55,951 bases of DNA from JBMNNS01 sp050942625. GTDB lineage: Bacteria; Bacillota; Dethiobacteria; DTU022; UBA8154. The translations under genes and the position numbers were made by a program. The DNA lies in NCBI GenBank assembly GCA_050942625.1, contig JBMNNS010000003.1:1-55951 (forward strand). Reading direction: 5' to 3'. This document shows, one piece after another, positions 32,004 through 40,710 of this stretch (its first letter is position 1; each line of letters opens with the position of its first letter). The notes under the pieces are model-generated. The model ran no database searches and was not told the DNA's origin. It saw only the letters and a program-made list of their open reading frames with translations.

Positions 32004-32885
32004 TTGGTCCGTAGTATGACAGGGTTTGGAAGAGGTGAAGAAAGCGGGGAAGACTGTAGCTTTATTGTGGAAATCCGGGCTTTAAATCACCGTTATTTAG
32101 ATATTGTGCTCAGGCTCCCCAGGGAACTATTGTCGTTGGAAGGAAAAATTAAACATTTACTGCAAGAGCACCTTTCCCGTGGCAGGATTGAAGTATATGT
32201 AACCTTAAAGGCTACAGAGGGTAATAGCAAAAATGTGGTTGTTGACGAAGGCCTGGCACTTTCTTATTACCAGGCCCTGCAAAGGTTGCAGAAGGTGTTG
32301 GGTCTGGCTGAGACCGGGCTAACCGTGCAAAAAATTGCCACTTTGCCCGATGTTTTAAGTCTGGAAAAAATGGAAATGGATCCGGATACCCTCGCACCCG
32401 TTCTTGAAAAGGCCCTTTTAAATGCTGTCACAGAGTTGATCCGGCAAAGAAAAACCGAAGGCAGCCGGTTGGGGGAAGATATTGCCAAACGGCTGCAGCA
32501 CCTCCATGAAATAATTGATGCAATACAGGAGGTGTGCCCAATAGTTCAAGAGGAGTACCGCCTTAAACTGCAAACAAGGTTGGAAGAATTACATCAGGGA
32601 AAAGAATATGATCAGCAGCGTTTTTTTACCGAGTTAGCTTTTTATGCTGAAAGATGCAGCATAGATGAAGAGATCGTCCGTCTGGGTAGCCACCTGCAAA
32701 CTTTATCTGAAGAACTACAAAAGGATGCAGCGGTGGGTAGAAAGATGGATTTTTTAATTCAGGAAATGAACCGGGAGGTAAATACTATTGCTGCTAAAAG
32801 TAATGATTTGAAAATTTCAGGTTTAACAGTGGAAGCCAAAAGTGAAATAGAAAAAATTAGGGAACAGGTTCAAAACATTGAATAA
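32004..32885 (+). CDS. YicC/YloC family endoribonuclease-like protein
   Basis: A 293-residue protein with the family N-terminus VRSMTGFGRGEE, then FIVEIRALNHRYLDIVLRLPRELLSLE and the C-terminal DUF1732 block VGRKMDFLIQEMNREVNTIAAKSNDLKIS. YicC in E. coli has been reported to act as an endoribonuclease; the function in Firmicutes is not well settled. TTG 32004 is well spaced from AAAGGGG; ATG 31998 is two codons earlier. Followed by remA as in B. subtilis. Confidence 0.92.
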   Translation: MVRSMTGFGRGEESGEDCSFIVEIRALNHRYLDIVLRLPRELLSLEGKIKHLLQEHLSRGRIEVYVTLKATEGNSKNVVVDEGLALSYYQALQRLQKVLGLAETGLTVQKIATLPDVLSLEKMEMDPDTLAPVLEKALLNAVTELIRQRKTEGSRLGEDIAKRLQHLHEIIDAIQEVCPIVQEEYRLKLQTRLEELHQGKEYDQQRFFTELAFYAERCSIDEEIVRLGSHLQTLSEELQKDAAVGRKMDFLIQEMNREVNTIAAKSNDLKISGLTVEAKSEIEKIREQVQNIE

Positions 32886-32915
32886 AAAAAGATAAGCCAA
32901 CGAGGAGGTGTCAAT

Positions 32916-32969
32916 CTGATCCCGGTTTGGAGCCGGCTCCGGCAGACCTTTGCTTCCGGTTCTTTTTAA
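32916..32969 (+). CDS. Possible 17-residue leader peptide with CTG start before remA
   Basis: A near-perfect ribosome binding site AGGAGGTG (32903-32910) stands alone between yicC and remA and is too far from the remA ATG (32997) to serve it. The only frame it could start at normal spacing is CTG 32916, encoding (M)IPVWSRLRQTFASGSF and a TAA at 32967. Inverted GC-rich bases (GGAGCCGGCTCC near 32929) lie inside it. It may be a leader peptide or coupling ORF, or the site may be vestigial. Confidence 0.3.
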   Translation: MIPVWSRLRQTFASGSF

Positions 32970-32996
32970 CTTTTTAATAATGGGATCAGGACAATA

Positions 32997-33260
32997 ATGA
33001 ACATTAAACTAATAAACATAGGTTTTGGCAACATCGTTTCTGCAAATCGCATTATAGCAATTGTGAGCCCGGAGTCGGCGCCGATCAAAAGAATTATCGG
33101 CGAGGCCAGGGACAGGGGTATGCTGGTAGACGCCACATACGGAAGGAGGACCCGTGCCGTGATCATTACGGACAGTGGGCATGTAATTCTTTCCGCCGTG
33201 CAACCAGAAACAGTGAAACACCGTTTACAAAATAAGGAACATGTTGCGGAGGAAAACTGA
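32997..33260 (+). CDS. remA: RemA-like DUF370 DNA-binding regulator
   Basis: An 87-residue protein: INIGFGNIVSANRIIAIVSPESAPIKRIIGEARDRGMLVDATYGRRTRAVIITDSGHVILSAVQPETV, matching DUF370/RemA along nearly its whole length. In B. subtilis RemA is a DNA-binding activator of biofilm matrix operons. In this anaerobe its targets are unknown. ATG 32997 has a weak GATCAGGA upstream. It overlaps nothing in frame with gmk and sits in the conserved yicC-remA-gmk order. Confidence 0.94.
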   Translation: MNIKLINIGFGNIVSANRIIAIVSPESAPIKRIIGEARDRGMLVDATYGRRTRAVIITDSGHVILSAVQPETVKHRLQNKEHVAEEN

Positions 33261-33285
33261 AAAAAAATTAATCCGGAGTAGAGCA

Positions 33286-33918
33286 ATGAAAAAAGGTTTA
33301 TTACTAATAATTTCCGGTCCTTCTGGAGTTGGGAAGAATACCATCTGCCAGGGTCTCTGCGAAAGGATCCCCAATTTATATTATTCCATATCCATTACTA
33401 CCAGGCCCCCAAGACCGGGTGAGGAAGAGGGGGTCAATTATTATTTTGTGAAAGAGGAACACTTCAAGAGGCTCAGGGATGAACATGCTTTACTGGAGTG
33501 GGCAAAGGTTTACGGTCATTACTATGGTTCGCCTTCCCGGCAAATTGAGAAGGAAAGAAACAAAGGCCGTGATGTGATCCTTGAAATTGATATTCAGGGA
33601 GCAAAAAAAATCAGGGAAAATGTGCAGGAGGGTATTTATATTTTTTTGGTGCCTCCTTCCATGAAGGCTCTCTGGCAGCGCATTAGTACCAGGGGAACCG
33701 ATACCCCTGAGGCTATGAAAATGAGATTTACAGCCGCCTGCAGGGAATTAAAGGAAGCTATGAACTATGATTATGTCGTTGTTAACGATCACATTATGGA
33801 AACCGTTAAATTTTTAGAGGCCATCATTATGGCAGAAAAATGCCGCCCAGGAAGAAATAAGGGAATTATTGAAAAATTGTTGGAGGAAGGTGATGATGAT
33901 GATCTACCCCCCTATTGA
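33286..33918 (+). CDS. gmk: Guanylate kinase
   Basis: Phosphorylates GMP to GDP. The 210-residue product has the P-loop GPSGVGKNT, the GMP-binding SITTRPPRPGEEEGVNYYFV and HYYGSP, DVILEIDIQGAKKI and FLVPPSMKALWQRISTRG. ATG 33286 is chosen from the family start (KKGLLLIISGPSG) with CGGAG upstream; the frame extends 15 codons earlier, overlapping remA. The 3' end overlaps rpoZ by 26 bases. Confidence 0.95.
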   Translation: MKKGLLLIISGPSGVGKNTICQGLCERIPNLYYSISITTRPPRPGEEEGVNYYFVKEEHFKRLRDEHALLEWAKVYGHYYGSPSRQIEKERNKGRDVILEIDIQGAKKIRENVQEGIYIFLVPPSMKALWQRISTRGTDTPEAMKMRFTAACRELKEAMNYDYVVVNDHIMETVKFLEAIIMAEKCRPGRNKGIIEKLLEEGDDDDLPPY

Positions 33919-34105
33919 TGAAATGCTTGATAAGGTAGACAGCAGGTATTCCCTAGTCATCATGGCAGCAAAAAGGGCCCGGCAACTTCGTGAAATGAAA
34001 AATAATGAAGAAGATGCCGGCAGCTTCAAAGAGGTTACCCATGCCTTGAAGGAAATTGCCGCTGGAAAAATAACCTTTGAAAGAACTAAAAACGGTATTA
34101 AATGA
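33893..34105 (+). CDS. rpoZ: RNA polymerase omega subunit
   Basis: A 70-residue protein: YPPIDEMLDKVDSRYSLVIMAAKRARQL is the conserved omega N-terminal region, followed by HALKEIAAGKITFE. It assists assembly of the beta' subunit. Three or four consecutive ATG codons lie at 33893-33901 behind GGAGGAAGG; 33893 is used here. It overlaps gmk, suggesting coupling. Confidence 0.93.
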   Translation: MMMIYPPIDEMLDKVDSRYSLVIMAAKRARQLREMKNNEEDAGSFKEVTHALKEIAAGKITFERTKNGIK

Positions 34106-34138
34106 TAACTAACTATCTTAAAATAGTGGGTGTAATCT

Positions 34139-35359
34139 ATGTCAAAGAATAAAATAGTATTCCTGGGCGTTTCCGGGGGCATCGCCGCTTATAAAAGTGC
34201 CGAACTGGCGAGGCTTCTGATAAAAAACAATTTTATAGTCCAGGCCGTAATGACTGCCAATGCTGAAAAGTTCCTACCCTCTTTGACAATGAGGGCCCTT
34301 ACAGGCCGTCCGGTCTACAGTTCTATGTTTGATACTCACTATCAATCTGCGACTGTACACATCGATCTGGCCAGGGAACCGGATATTGTGGTGGTTGCCC
34401 CTGCAACAGCAAACATCCTTGGCAAACTATCTTCGGGTATAGCCGATGATCTGCTTTCTACCGCACTTCTGGCAGTTAATATTGAAAATTGTCCGGTAAT
34501 TTTAGCGCCCTCCATGAATACAGCCATGTACAATAACCCGGCTGTAAAGAATAACATCCAGACCCTGCGCCAAAGGGGTTATGTTATTGCCGAACCGGAC
34601 GAAGGTTATTTAGCATGTGGCGAGGTTGGCAAGGGGCGCATGCTGGAACCTGTCCAGCTACTGGAATTAGTTAAACGTACCTTATTTTCACGTGCCGATT
34701 TTCAGGGCCTAACTGTCCTTGTTTCAGCCGGGCCTACCAGGGAACCCTTAGACCCGGTCCGCTTTTTCAGTAACCACTCCAGTGGAAGGATGGGTTACGC
34801 TCTTGCAAGGGCAGCAAGGGAAAGGGGAGCCCGCGTTCTTTTGGTGAGTGGGCCCACTGCCTTGGACCGGCCGCCCGGGGTTGATTTTTTTCCAGTGGTC
34901 AGCGCCAGGGAGATGTATGCTGTGATTATGGAAAAACTTCCCCTTGCCGACATAGTGATTAAAGCAGCTGCAGTTGCGGATTACAGGCCAGGGCAGTTCC
35001 AAAAGCAGAAAATTAAAAAGGATTCCGTTTCCGGGGGAATGGCGATCACCCTGGAGCGAAATCCCGATATTTTAAAGGAAATAGGTGCCCAAAAAGGAAA
35101 CAAGTTCTTGGTTGGATTCGCTGCGGAAACTGAAAATTTACTGCAGAATGCAGCACGAAAATTGCAGGAAAAAAATGTTGACATAATTGTGGCCAACGAC
35201 TTGAGTCTGGAAGATTCGGGTTTTAACACAGAGACAAACCGGGCCCACCTGCTTTACCGGGATGGTACCACCGAACAACTGCTCCTCATGAGCAAATACG
35301 ATCTCTCTCACCAAATTTTGGACCGCATCAAGGACCGCTTACCCAACTACAAGCCTTAA
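34139..35359 (+). CDS. coaBC: Bifunctional phosphopantothenoylcysteine decarboxylase / phosphopantothenate-cysteine ligase
   Basis: Two consecutive steps of coenzyme A synthesis in one 406-residue protein. The N-terminal CoaC half has VSGGIAAYKSAELARLL, the catalytic His in HIDLARE, APATANILGKLSSGIADDLL, PSMNTAMYNNPAV and the substrate-flap Cys in GYLACGEVGKGRM. The C-terminal CoaB half has VSAGPTREPLDPVRFFSNHSSGRMG, AAAVADYRP and VGFAAETE. ATG 34139 begins 33 bases after rpoZ. The last 21 bases overlap the 3' end of the convergent SpoIIM-like gene. Confidence 0.96.
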   Translation: MSKNKIVFLGVSGGIAAYKSAELARLLIKNNFIVQAVMTANAEKFLPSLTMRALTGRPVYSSMFDTHYQSATVHIDLAREPDIVVVAPATANILGKLSSGIADDLLSTALLAVNIENCPVILAPSMNTAMYNNPAVKNNIQTLRQRGYVIAEPDEGYLACGEVGKGRMLEPVQLLELVKRTLFSRADFQGLTVLVSAGPTREPLDPVRFFSNHSSGRMGYALARAARERGARVLLVSGPTALDRPPGVDFFPVVSAREMYAVIMEKLPLADIVIKAAAVADYRPGQFQKQKIKKDSVSGGMAITLERNPDILKEIGAQKGNKFLVGFAAETENLLQNAARKLQEKNVDIIVANDLSLEDSGFNTETNRAHLLYRDGTTEQLLLMSKYDLSHQILDRIKDRLPNYKP

Positions 35360-35953
35360 TAATAGTGGTGTGAGCACAACTTCTATAACTGCTGCCAGGA
35401 TAAGCAGGTTAACTACCAGTGGGAATAACGACCAGTACTCCTTCCAGATTAAGCTGATACTTTCTCCTCTTTTCTTCTGGGGAAGGGGGAAGATGAGATG
35501 AAAGCCAAGTTTTAAACCAAAGGCTGCGCTGATAAAAAAAGCCGGCAGTTCAAAAACACCATGTGGCAAGATGCCCAGCGCTATAAACACAAAAACAGGC
35601 TGGTTTTCCAAACCAAGGGTTACCAGTAAACTTCCGAGCAGGGCCCCATTAAAAAAAAGTCCAAAAAGGGAAGGAATACCTAGCAGCACCCCTAAAACCA
35701 CCATCTGTAGCGAGGCAAAAAGGTTGTTTAAAAATAATAAAACAATCCCATGTAAAATAGAACCCTCTAAAATTAACCCTGCCAATTCATTTAAAACCTG
35801 TTTTTGAGTAGCAGTAAGCTCATTAAGAAAGAATTTTTCATTCCCAAAAAAAATAACAGAAGCAACAATGCCAAATAAAAAAAAGAAGGCAGCAAGCAGA
35901 ATCCAGTTCCAATTGCGATCAAATATTCTTATGATTTTATGTTTGTTTTGCAT
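35339..35953 (-). CDS. Stage II sporulation protein M-like membrane protein
   Basis: A 204-residue protein of the SpoIIM/DUF95 type with about five hydrophobic segments and the conserved ALGILPHGVFELPAFFISAAFGLKLG. SpoIIM takes part in septal peptidoglycan hydrolysis during engulfment; wider family members have unknown roles. ATG 35953 follows GGGGAG; the frame extends 27 codons further but without family match. It is the only minus-strand gene in the coaBC-to-rpe run and lies between coaBC and priA, which are adjacent in B. subtilis. Confidence 0.85.
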   Translation of the reverse strand: MQNKHKIIRIFDRNWNWILLAAFFFLFGIVASVIFFGNEKFFLNELTATQKQVLNELAGLILEGSILHGIVLLFLNNLFASLQMVVLGVLLGIPSLFGLFFNGALLGSLLVTLGLENQPVFVFIALGILPHGVFELPAFFISAAFGLKLGFHLIFPLPQKKRGESISLIWKEYWSLFPLVVNLLILAAVIEVVLTPLLLRLVVG

Positions 35954-36101
35954 TTTAACTCCCCGGATTTGAGATATAAGAAGCAAAAAACAGGAAATAG
36001 AAAACAGGGTACATTTTTGCTGACAGGATGGCACGCGATAGGCTTAACCATTATTGCACCTATTATATCATAATATAACTGCTTAGAGGAGTTTTGTCTA
36101 T

Positions 36102-38366
36102 ATGGATGAACCAATAGAAGAACCGAAGTATGCCCAGGTAATCCTGGACTTGGTTAGCGATGCCCTGGACAAGCCTTTTCAGTATGCCATTCCTGCCAGG
36201 TATCGCCAGCAGCTGAAACCTGGCTGGCGGATACTGGTTCCTTTCCGTGACCGGGAAATGGAAGGGTATGTAGTCCAAACGGGTACAGAAGCCCTGGTAG
36301 AGGAGCCCAGGGAAATTTTAAAACTTCAGGATGCTTTCCCAATTCTTACCCAGGAGCAGATCGAACTTAGTTCCTGGCTGGCAAAATATTTTTTCTGTCG
36401 CTGGATCGAAGCCATCAGACTTTGCCTTCCTCCTGCGGCCGACAAGGTAAGGCCCAGATTCCAGGAATATGTTCTGCCTGCCAGGGTTCCCGCGGAGCTT
36501 CTAGATGAAAGTACCAAAATAAAAAACAGGGCAGTACGTCAGGCCTTAATTTTGGAACACCTGGCCCTGGCCGGCAACAAGGGGGTTACCTGGAAAGAGC
36601 TCAGGAAAATAACAGGGGCCGGGCGACAAAGCCTGATTGCCCTTGTGGAAAAAGGTTTCATAGAACTTAAGCGCCTTCCCCTGGAGCGAGTCCCCTGGAA
36701 GGACAATAGTTTTGTTCTTAATACCAGGGAAAAAGGATTCTCTTTTTCAAAAGAACAGGAAAGAGCCTGGGAACAGATTCAAGCTGCTTTTTCCTCCCCC
36801 CAAAAGCATATTTTAATCCATGGTGTTTCCGGCAGCGGGAAAACGGAACTATATTTGCACACAGCCGAAAAGGTAATCAAAGAAGGGCGTACGGTTTTGA
36901 TCCTTGTCCCGGAAATAGCCCTGGCTCCCCAGATGATCGCGCAGTTAAGGGGCCGTTTTGAGGGCCGTTTTGCCTTGCTACATAGCAGTCTTTCTCCAGG
37001 GGAAAGATACGATCAATGGTGGATGGCAAAAAGAGGGGAGGTACAGGTTGTTCTTGGGGCCCGTTCTGCTATTTTTGCCCCCCTGGAAAATATTGGATTG
37101 ATTGTTGTCGATGAGGAACATGAAAATACTTATAAACAGGATGAATCCCCCCGATATCATACTTTGGAAGTAGCCAAATGGAGGGCCCTTTACCACGATG
37201 CCCTTTTGCTGCAGGGCAGCGCTACCCCATCCCTGGAGAGTTACTGGAAAGTTAGACACCAAAAAATGAAACTATTAACCCTGACAAAAAGGGTAGCTGC
37301 CCGCCCTTTTCCAGCTGTGCAGGTAGTGGATATGCGCCGTGAGTTTAAAGATAAGAACCGGAGCATTTTCAGCAGGAAACTTCTTGTAGCCATGAAGGAA
37401 ACTATATCAAGAGGGGAACAGGTAATCCTTTTCCTAAATCGCCGGGGCTTTGCTGGTTTCCAGCTTTGCAGGGAATGCGGCTATGTTGTTCAATGCCCTT
37501 CCTGTGCTGTTTCTATGACTTACCATATCTCCCCGGAACACCTGCGGTGCCATTTTTGTGGCTATAGAAGGGCAGTTTTGCGTCACTGCCCCCAGTGCAA
37601 AAGCATCTATATCAGGAACTTTGGCCTGGGGACCCAGAGGGTAGAAAAAGAAATGAAAAATATTTTTCCAGAAGTAGATATTATTCGTATGGACAGCGAT
37701 TCCACTACCGGAAAAGAAGCCCACCTTAAAATGTGGAATACCTTCCAGCAAAAAAAGGCCTCTGTTTTGATCGGCACACAAATGGTAGCCAAAGGCCTTG
37801 ATTTTCCCGCTGTAACCTTAGTTGGTGTGATAGCCGCTGATCTAACCCTGCACTTACCCGATTTCAGGGCCTCAGAACGCACCTTCCAACTATTAACGCA
37901 GGTTGCTGGACGTGCCGGGCGTGGTGAAAAAGAGGGGCAGGTTATCATCCAGACTTATACACCCTGGCACTACACTATCAGGGCTGTAAAGGCCCATAAC
38001 TATCATGATTTTTTAAAAGAGGAATTGCAAAGAAGAGAAAAACTGCTTTACCCCCCTTTTACAGACATCATTCTTTTTAACTGCAGCTCACCGGTAGAGA
38101 GCAAAGCCCGGCAGGCTGCTGAAAACTTGAAAGGATTACTGAGTACCTATTTGTTGCCGGCACTCATTGGCAGGGGGGAAATCCTGGGCCCTTTTCCTGC
38201 ACCGCTGCCAAAAATAAAAAACCATTACCGCCATCAAATTCTCTTCAAGGGTGAAAATTTACAGCAGTATAACGATATAATACGGGAGGTAGTCTGGGGC
38301 TTCAGGATCGAAATAGGAAGTAGTTTGAGGGTTACTGTAGATTTTAACCCCATGATAATGTTATAA
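36102..38366 (+). CDS. priA: Primosomal protein N' (replication restart helicase PriA)
   Basis: A 754-residue helicase that reloads the replisome at stalled forks. The N-terminal DNA-binding domain (YAQVILDLVSDALDKPFQYAIP) is followed by Walker A GVSGSGKTELYL, LVPEIALAPQMI, DEEH, QGSATPSLESY, the cysteine-rich insert with eight Cys in pairs (CRECGY, CPSC, CHFCGY, CPQCKS), and VAGRAGRGEKEG. Complete length. ATG 36102 follows AGAGGAG. Confidence 0.96.
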   Translation: MDEPIEEPKYAQVILDLVSDALDKPFQYAIPARYRQQLKPGWRILVPFRDREMEGYVVQTGTEALVEEPREILKLQDAFPILTQEQIELSSWLAKYFFCRWIEAIRLCLPPAADKVRPRFQEYVLPARVPAELLDESTKIKNRAVRQALILEHLALAGNKGVTWKELRKITGAGRQSLIALVEKGFIELKRLPLERVPWKDNSFVLNTREKGFSFSKEQERAWEQIQAAFSSPQKHILIHGVSGSGKTELYLHTAEKVIKEGRTVLILVPEIALAPQMIAQLRGRFEGRFALLHSSLSPGERYDQWWMAKRGEVQVVLGARSAIFAPLENIGLIVVDEEHENTYKQDESPRYHTLEVAKWRALYHDALLLQGSATPSLESYWKVRHQKMKLLTLTKRVAARPFPAVQVVDMRREFKDKNRSIFSRKLLVAMKETISRGEQVILFLNRRGFAGFQLCRECGYVVQCPSCAVSMTYHISPEHLRCHFCGYRRAVLRHCPQCKSIYIRNFGLGTQRVEKEMKNIFPEVDIIRMDSDSTTGKEAHLKMWNTFQQKKASVLIGTQMVAKGLDFPAVTLVGVIAADLTLHLPDFRASERTFQLLTQVAGRAGRGEKEGQVIIQTYTPWHYTIRAVKAHNYHDFLKEELQRREKLLYPPFTDIILFNCSSPVESKARQAAENLKGLLSTYLLPALIGRGEILGPFPAPLPKIKNHYRHQILFKGENLQQYNDIIREVVWGFRIEIGSSLRVTVDFNPMIML

Positions 38367-38454
38367 TGAACTTTGTTAGTAGTAAGTGGCCAGTGATCAG
38401 CAGTGGCGAATAGTAGTAGATACCAATGAGCATATTACCGGGGAAGTGAAAAAA

Positions 38455-38934
38455 ATGGCTTTAAGAAATATACGCAGAAAGGGCGATCCTGTCTTGCGGG
38501 AAAAGGCAAGTCGTGTTCGCCGGATAACTTCTAAATTATATCCCCTGTTAGATGACATGGTCGAAACAATGATCGAGGCTCAAGGCGTAGGCCTTGCTGC
38601 CCCACAGGTAGGTATCTCCAAAAATATTATTGTTGTCAGGAACAAAGAAAATATCATGGAATTTATCAATCCGGAGATAATTGACAGCGAGGGTGAAATT
38701 ACGGATATTGAAGGCTGCCTTAGCATTCCGGGTATTTATGGAGAGGTCCCCCGTTCTGCTAAGGTAAGAGTAGAGGGGCTGGACAGGGAAGGAAAGCTGA
38801 TCAAAATTGAGGCTGAAGGTTTTTTCGCCAGGATTTTGCAACACGAAATTGACCATCTACATGGAATATTGTTTATTGACAGGGCTATCAGGCTGTTAAC
38901 CCCCGAAGAAATAGAAAAAAACCAGGTAAAGTAG
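38455..38934 (+). CDS. def: Peptide deformylase
   Basis: Removes the N-formyl group from nascent proteins. The 159-residue product has the three metal-site motifs GVGLAAPQVG, EGCLSIPG and QHEIDHLHG. ATG 38455 (MALRNIRRKGDPVLR) matches the family start and follows GGGGAAGTG; the frame extends 23 codons upstream. Followed by fmt, the enzyme that adds the formyl group to initiator tRNA. Confidence 0.96.
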   Translation: MALRNIRRKGDPVLREKASRVRRITSKLYPLLDDMVETMIEAQGVGLAAPQVGISKNIIVVRNKENIMEFINPEIIDSEGEITDIEGCLSIPGIYGEVPRSAKVRVEGLDREGKLIKIEAEGFFARILQHEIDHLHGILFIDRAIRLLTPEEIEKNQVK

Positions 38935-38976
38935 GGGTGGTTTTGAGCTGCCCCGCAAACCCGAGGAGTGATCTAA

Positions 38977-39933
38977 CTGGCACAACTTAACCTTGTCTTT
39001 ATGGGAACCTCCCCATTTGCACTTCCGTCCCTGGAAAGGTTGCATCAAGGTAACTTCCACCTCGAGGGTGTAATTACCAGGCCGGATAGCTACGCGGGAA
39101 GGGGGAAAAAACTCATAATTTCCCCCGTAAAGGAAAAAGCACTTCAATATGGTTTAAACCTTTACCAGCCGCAAGGGCCGGAACAATTACTGGAGGTCTT
39201 GCGTACCTTAAATTTCCAGGTGCTTATTAATGTTGCCTACGGACTGTTTTTACCTGGCACTATTTTGCAACTACCCCCCCTGGGATGTGTAAACCTTCAT
39301 CCGTCTTTGCTTCCCGCATACCGGGGTGCGGCCCCCATACAAAGGGCCCTGCTTGCCGGGGAGGAAACCACCGGGGTAACCGTCATGTACATGTCGCCCC
39401 GCCTCGATGCGGGTGATATAATTTTACAGGAAAAGGTTGACATTGGCCCGGAAGAAAATTATGGTTCCCTTCACGATCGGCTGGCAAAAACGGGGGGTGC
39501 CCTGCTGGAAAAAGCTCTAACCCTCATTGCCGGTGGCAGAGCCCCGCGTCGCCCACAGGACGAGGAAAGGACTACCTATGCCCCGCCTTTGTCCCGGGAG
39601 GATGAAATAATCAGCTGGCCTGATCCTGCACGAAAAATATTTAACCAGATCCGTGCCCTCGATCCAGCACCCGGAGCTTATACTATTTACCGGGGCAAAC
39701 GGCTCAAAATTTGGAAAGCAGCTGCCGGGGAAGTTCAGAGCCTTAACCTCAAAGAAAACCAGGGCCCCATTACGCCAGGGACAATTCTCTCTGTAAACGA
39801 CGATACCTTTCAGGTCGCTACGGGCCAGGGAGCACTGACCGTTTTGGAGCTGCAATTGGCAGGCAAAAAAAGGATGCCTGTTTCAGAATTTCTAAGGGGC
39901 AATAAGTTGAAGGCTGGTGAAGGGTTTGGATGA
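38977..39933 (+). CDS. fmt: Methionyl-tRNA formyltransferase, CTG start
   Basis: Formylates Met-tRNA for initiation. Motifs: LNLVFMGTSPFALPSL, NVAYGLFLPGTIL, CVNLHPSLLPAYRGAAPIQRALLAGEETTGVTVM and LDAGDII, then the C-terminal OB-like domain. The first ATG in frame (39001) lies inside the first beta strand, since family members begin with several residues before VFMGT. The frame is open back to TAA at 38974. CTG 38977, the very next codon, is preceded by GAGGAG at 8 bases and gives AQLNLVFMGT, a normal N-terminus and a usual 318-residue length. No ATG, GTG or TTG is available between. Confidence 0.93.
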   Translation: MAQLNLVFMGTSPFALPSLERLHQGNFHLEGVITRPDSYAGRGKKLIISPVKEKALQYGLNLYQPQGPEQLLEVLRTLNFQVLINVAYGLFLPGTILQLPPLGCVNLHPSLLPAYRGAAPIQRALLAGEETTGVTVMYMSPRLDAGDIILQEKVDIGPEENYGSLHDRLAKTGGALLEKALTLIAGGRAPRRPQDEERTTYAPPLSREDEIISWPDPARKIFNQIRALDPAPGAYTIYRGKRLKIWKAAAGEVQSLNLKENQGPITPGTILSVNDDTFQVATGQGALTVLELQLAGKKRMPVSEFLRGNKLKAGEGFG

Positions 39934-40690
39934 TCTTTTTGAAACCAGTTTTAAAGCTAAAAAAAGAATCTTTCTCGGGCTTTTATTGATAACAGTTTTA
40001 TTACTATTTTTCCTCATAGCATATTTTATCCTCTTCCCCCGGACCCTGGTATCATGGCTAATTTTAAAAGGCATTACTATTTTAGCTTTTCTCTGCATAC
40101 TTTTTTTAATAGGGGGGCTATTAGCGATTGTTTTGCTCATTTTCAATAAACGCCCTTTTCCTACCTTGTTATGGTTTATTGACAAAACATTGTTTTTACT
40201 TTTCCCCCTTGTTATTCAAGTTGGTCGTTTTTTACATATTACCCAGGACAAAATCCAGCGCTCCTTTATAGAGGTTAATAACCAGCTTGTTAAGTCCAGG
40301 GAATTGAGCCTTGGCAGCAGTGAATTAATGCTCCTCTTGCCTCACTGCCTGCAAAACAGCAACTGTACACATAAAATTACTTATGACGTAAACAATTGTC
40401 GCCGCTGTGGTTGCTGTCAAATTGGTGATATCCTGGCTATTGCTGAGGCAAAAGGAATTAAGGTAGCGGTTGTGACAGGGGGGACTCTGGCCCGGCGTGC
40501 AGTCCAGAAGCACGCACCTCGGGCTCTTGTTGCCGTAGCCTGTGAAAGGGATCTCACCAGCGGCGTTCTCGATGTTTTTCCCTTGCCCGTTATTGGCGTG
40601 GTTAATGAAAGGCCCCAGGGGCCCTGTTATAACACGAAAGTAAACCTGCCGGCGTTGGAAAAGGCCCTGTATTATTTTTTAAAGGCCTAG
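39917..40690 (+). CDS. DUF116 domain membrane protein
   Basis: A 257-residue protein with two N-terminal membrane segments and a cytoplasmic DUF116 domain holding a cysteine-rich stretch (LLPHCLQNSNCTHK, NNCRRCGCCQIGDI, ACERDLTSG) that could bind a metal or iron-sulfur cluster. The function is unknown. GTG 39917 overlaps fmt by 17 bases; TTG 39926 is a possible alternative. In Clostridia DUF116 genes are often found between fmt and rsmB, as here. Confidence 0.85.
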   Translation: MKGLDDLFETSFKAKKRIFLGLLLITVLLLFFLIAYFILFPRTLVSWLILKGITILAFLCILFLIGGLLAIVLLIFNKRPFPTLLWFIDKTLFLLFPLVIQVGRFLHITQDKIQRSFIEVNNQLVKSRELSLGSSELMLLLPHCLQNSNCTHKITYDVNNCRRCGCCQIGDILAIAEAKGIKVAVVTGGTLARRAVQKHAPRALVAVACERDLTSGVLDVFPLPVIGVVNERPQGPCYNTKVNLPALEKALYYFLKA

Positions 40691-40710
40691 CCTGTTAAAG
40701 GAGGGGTAGG

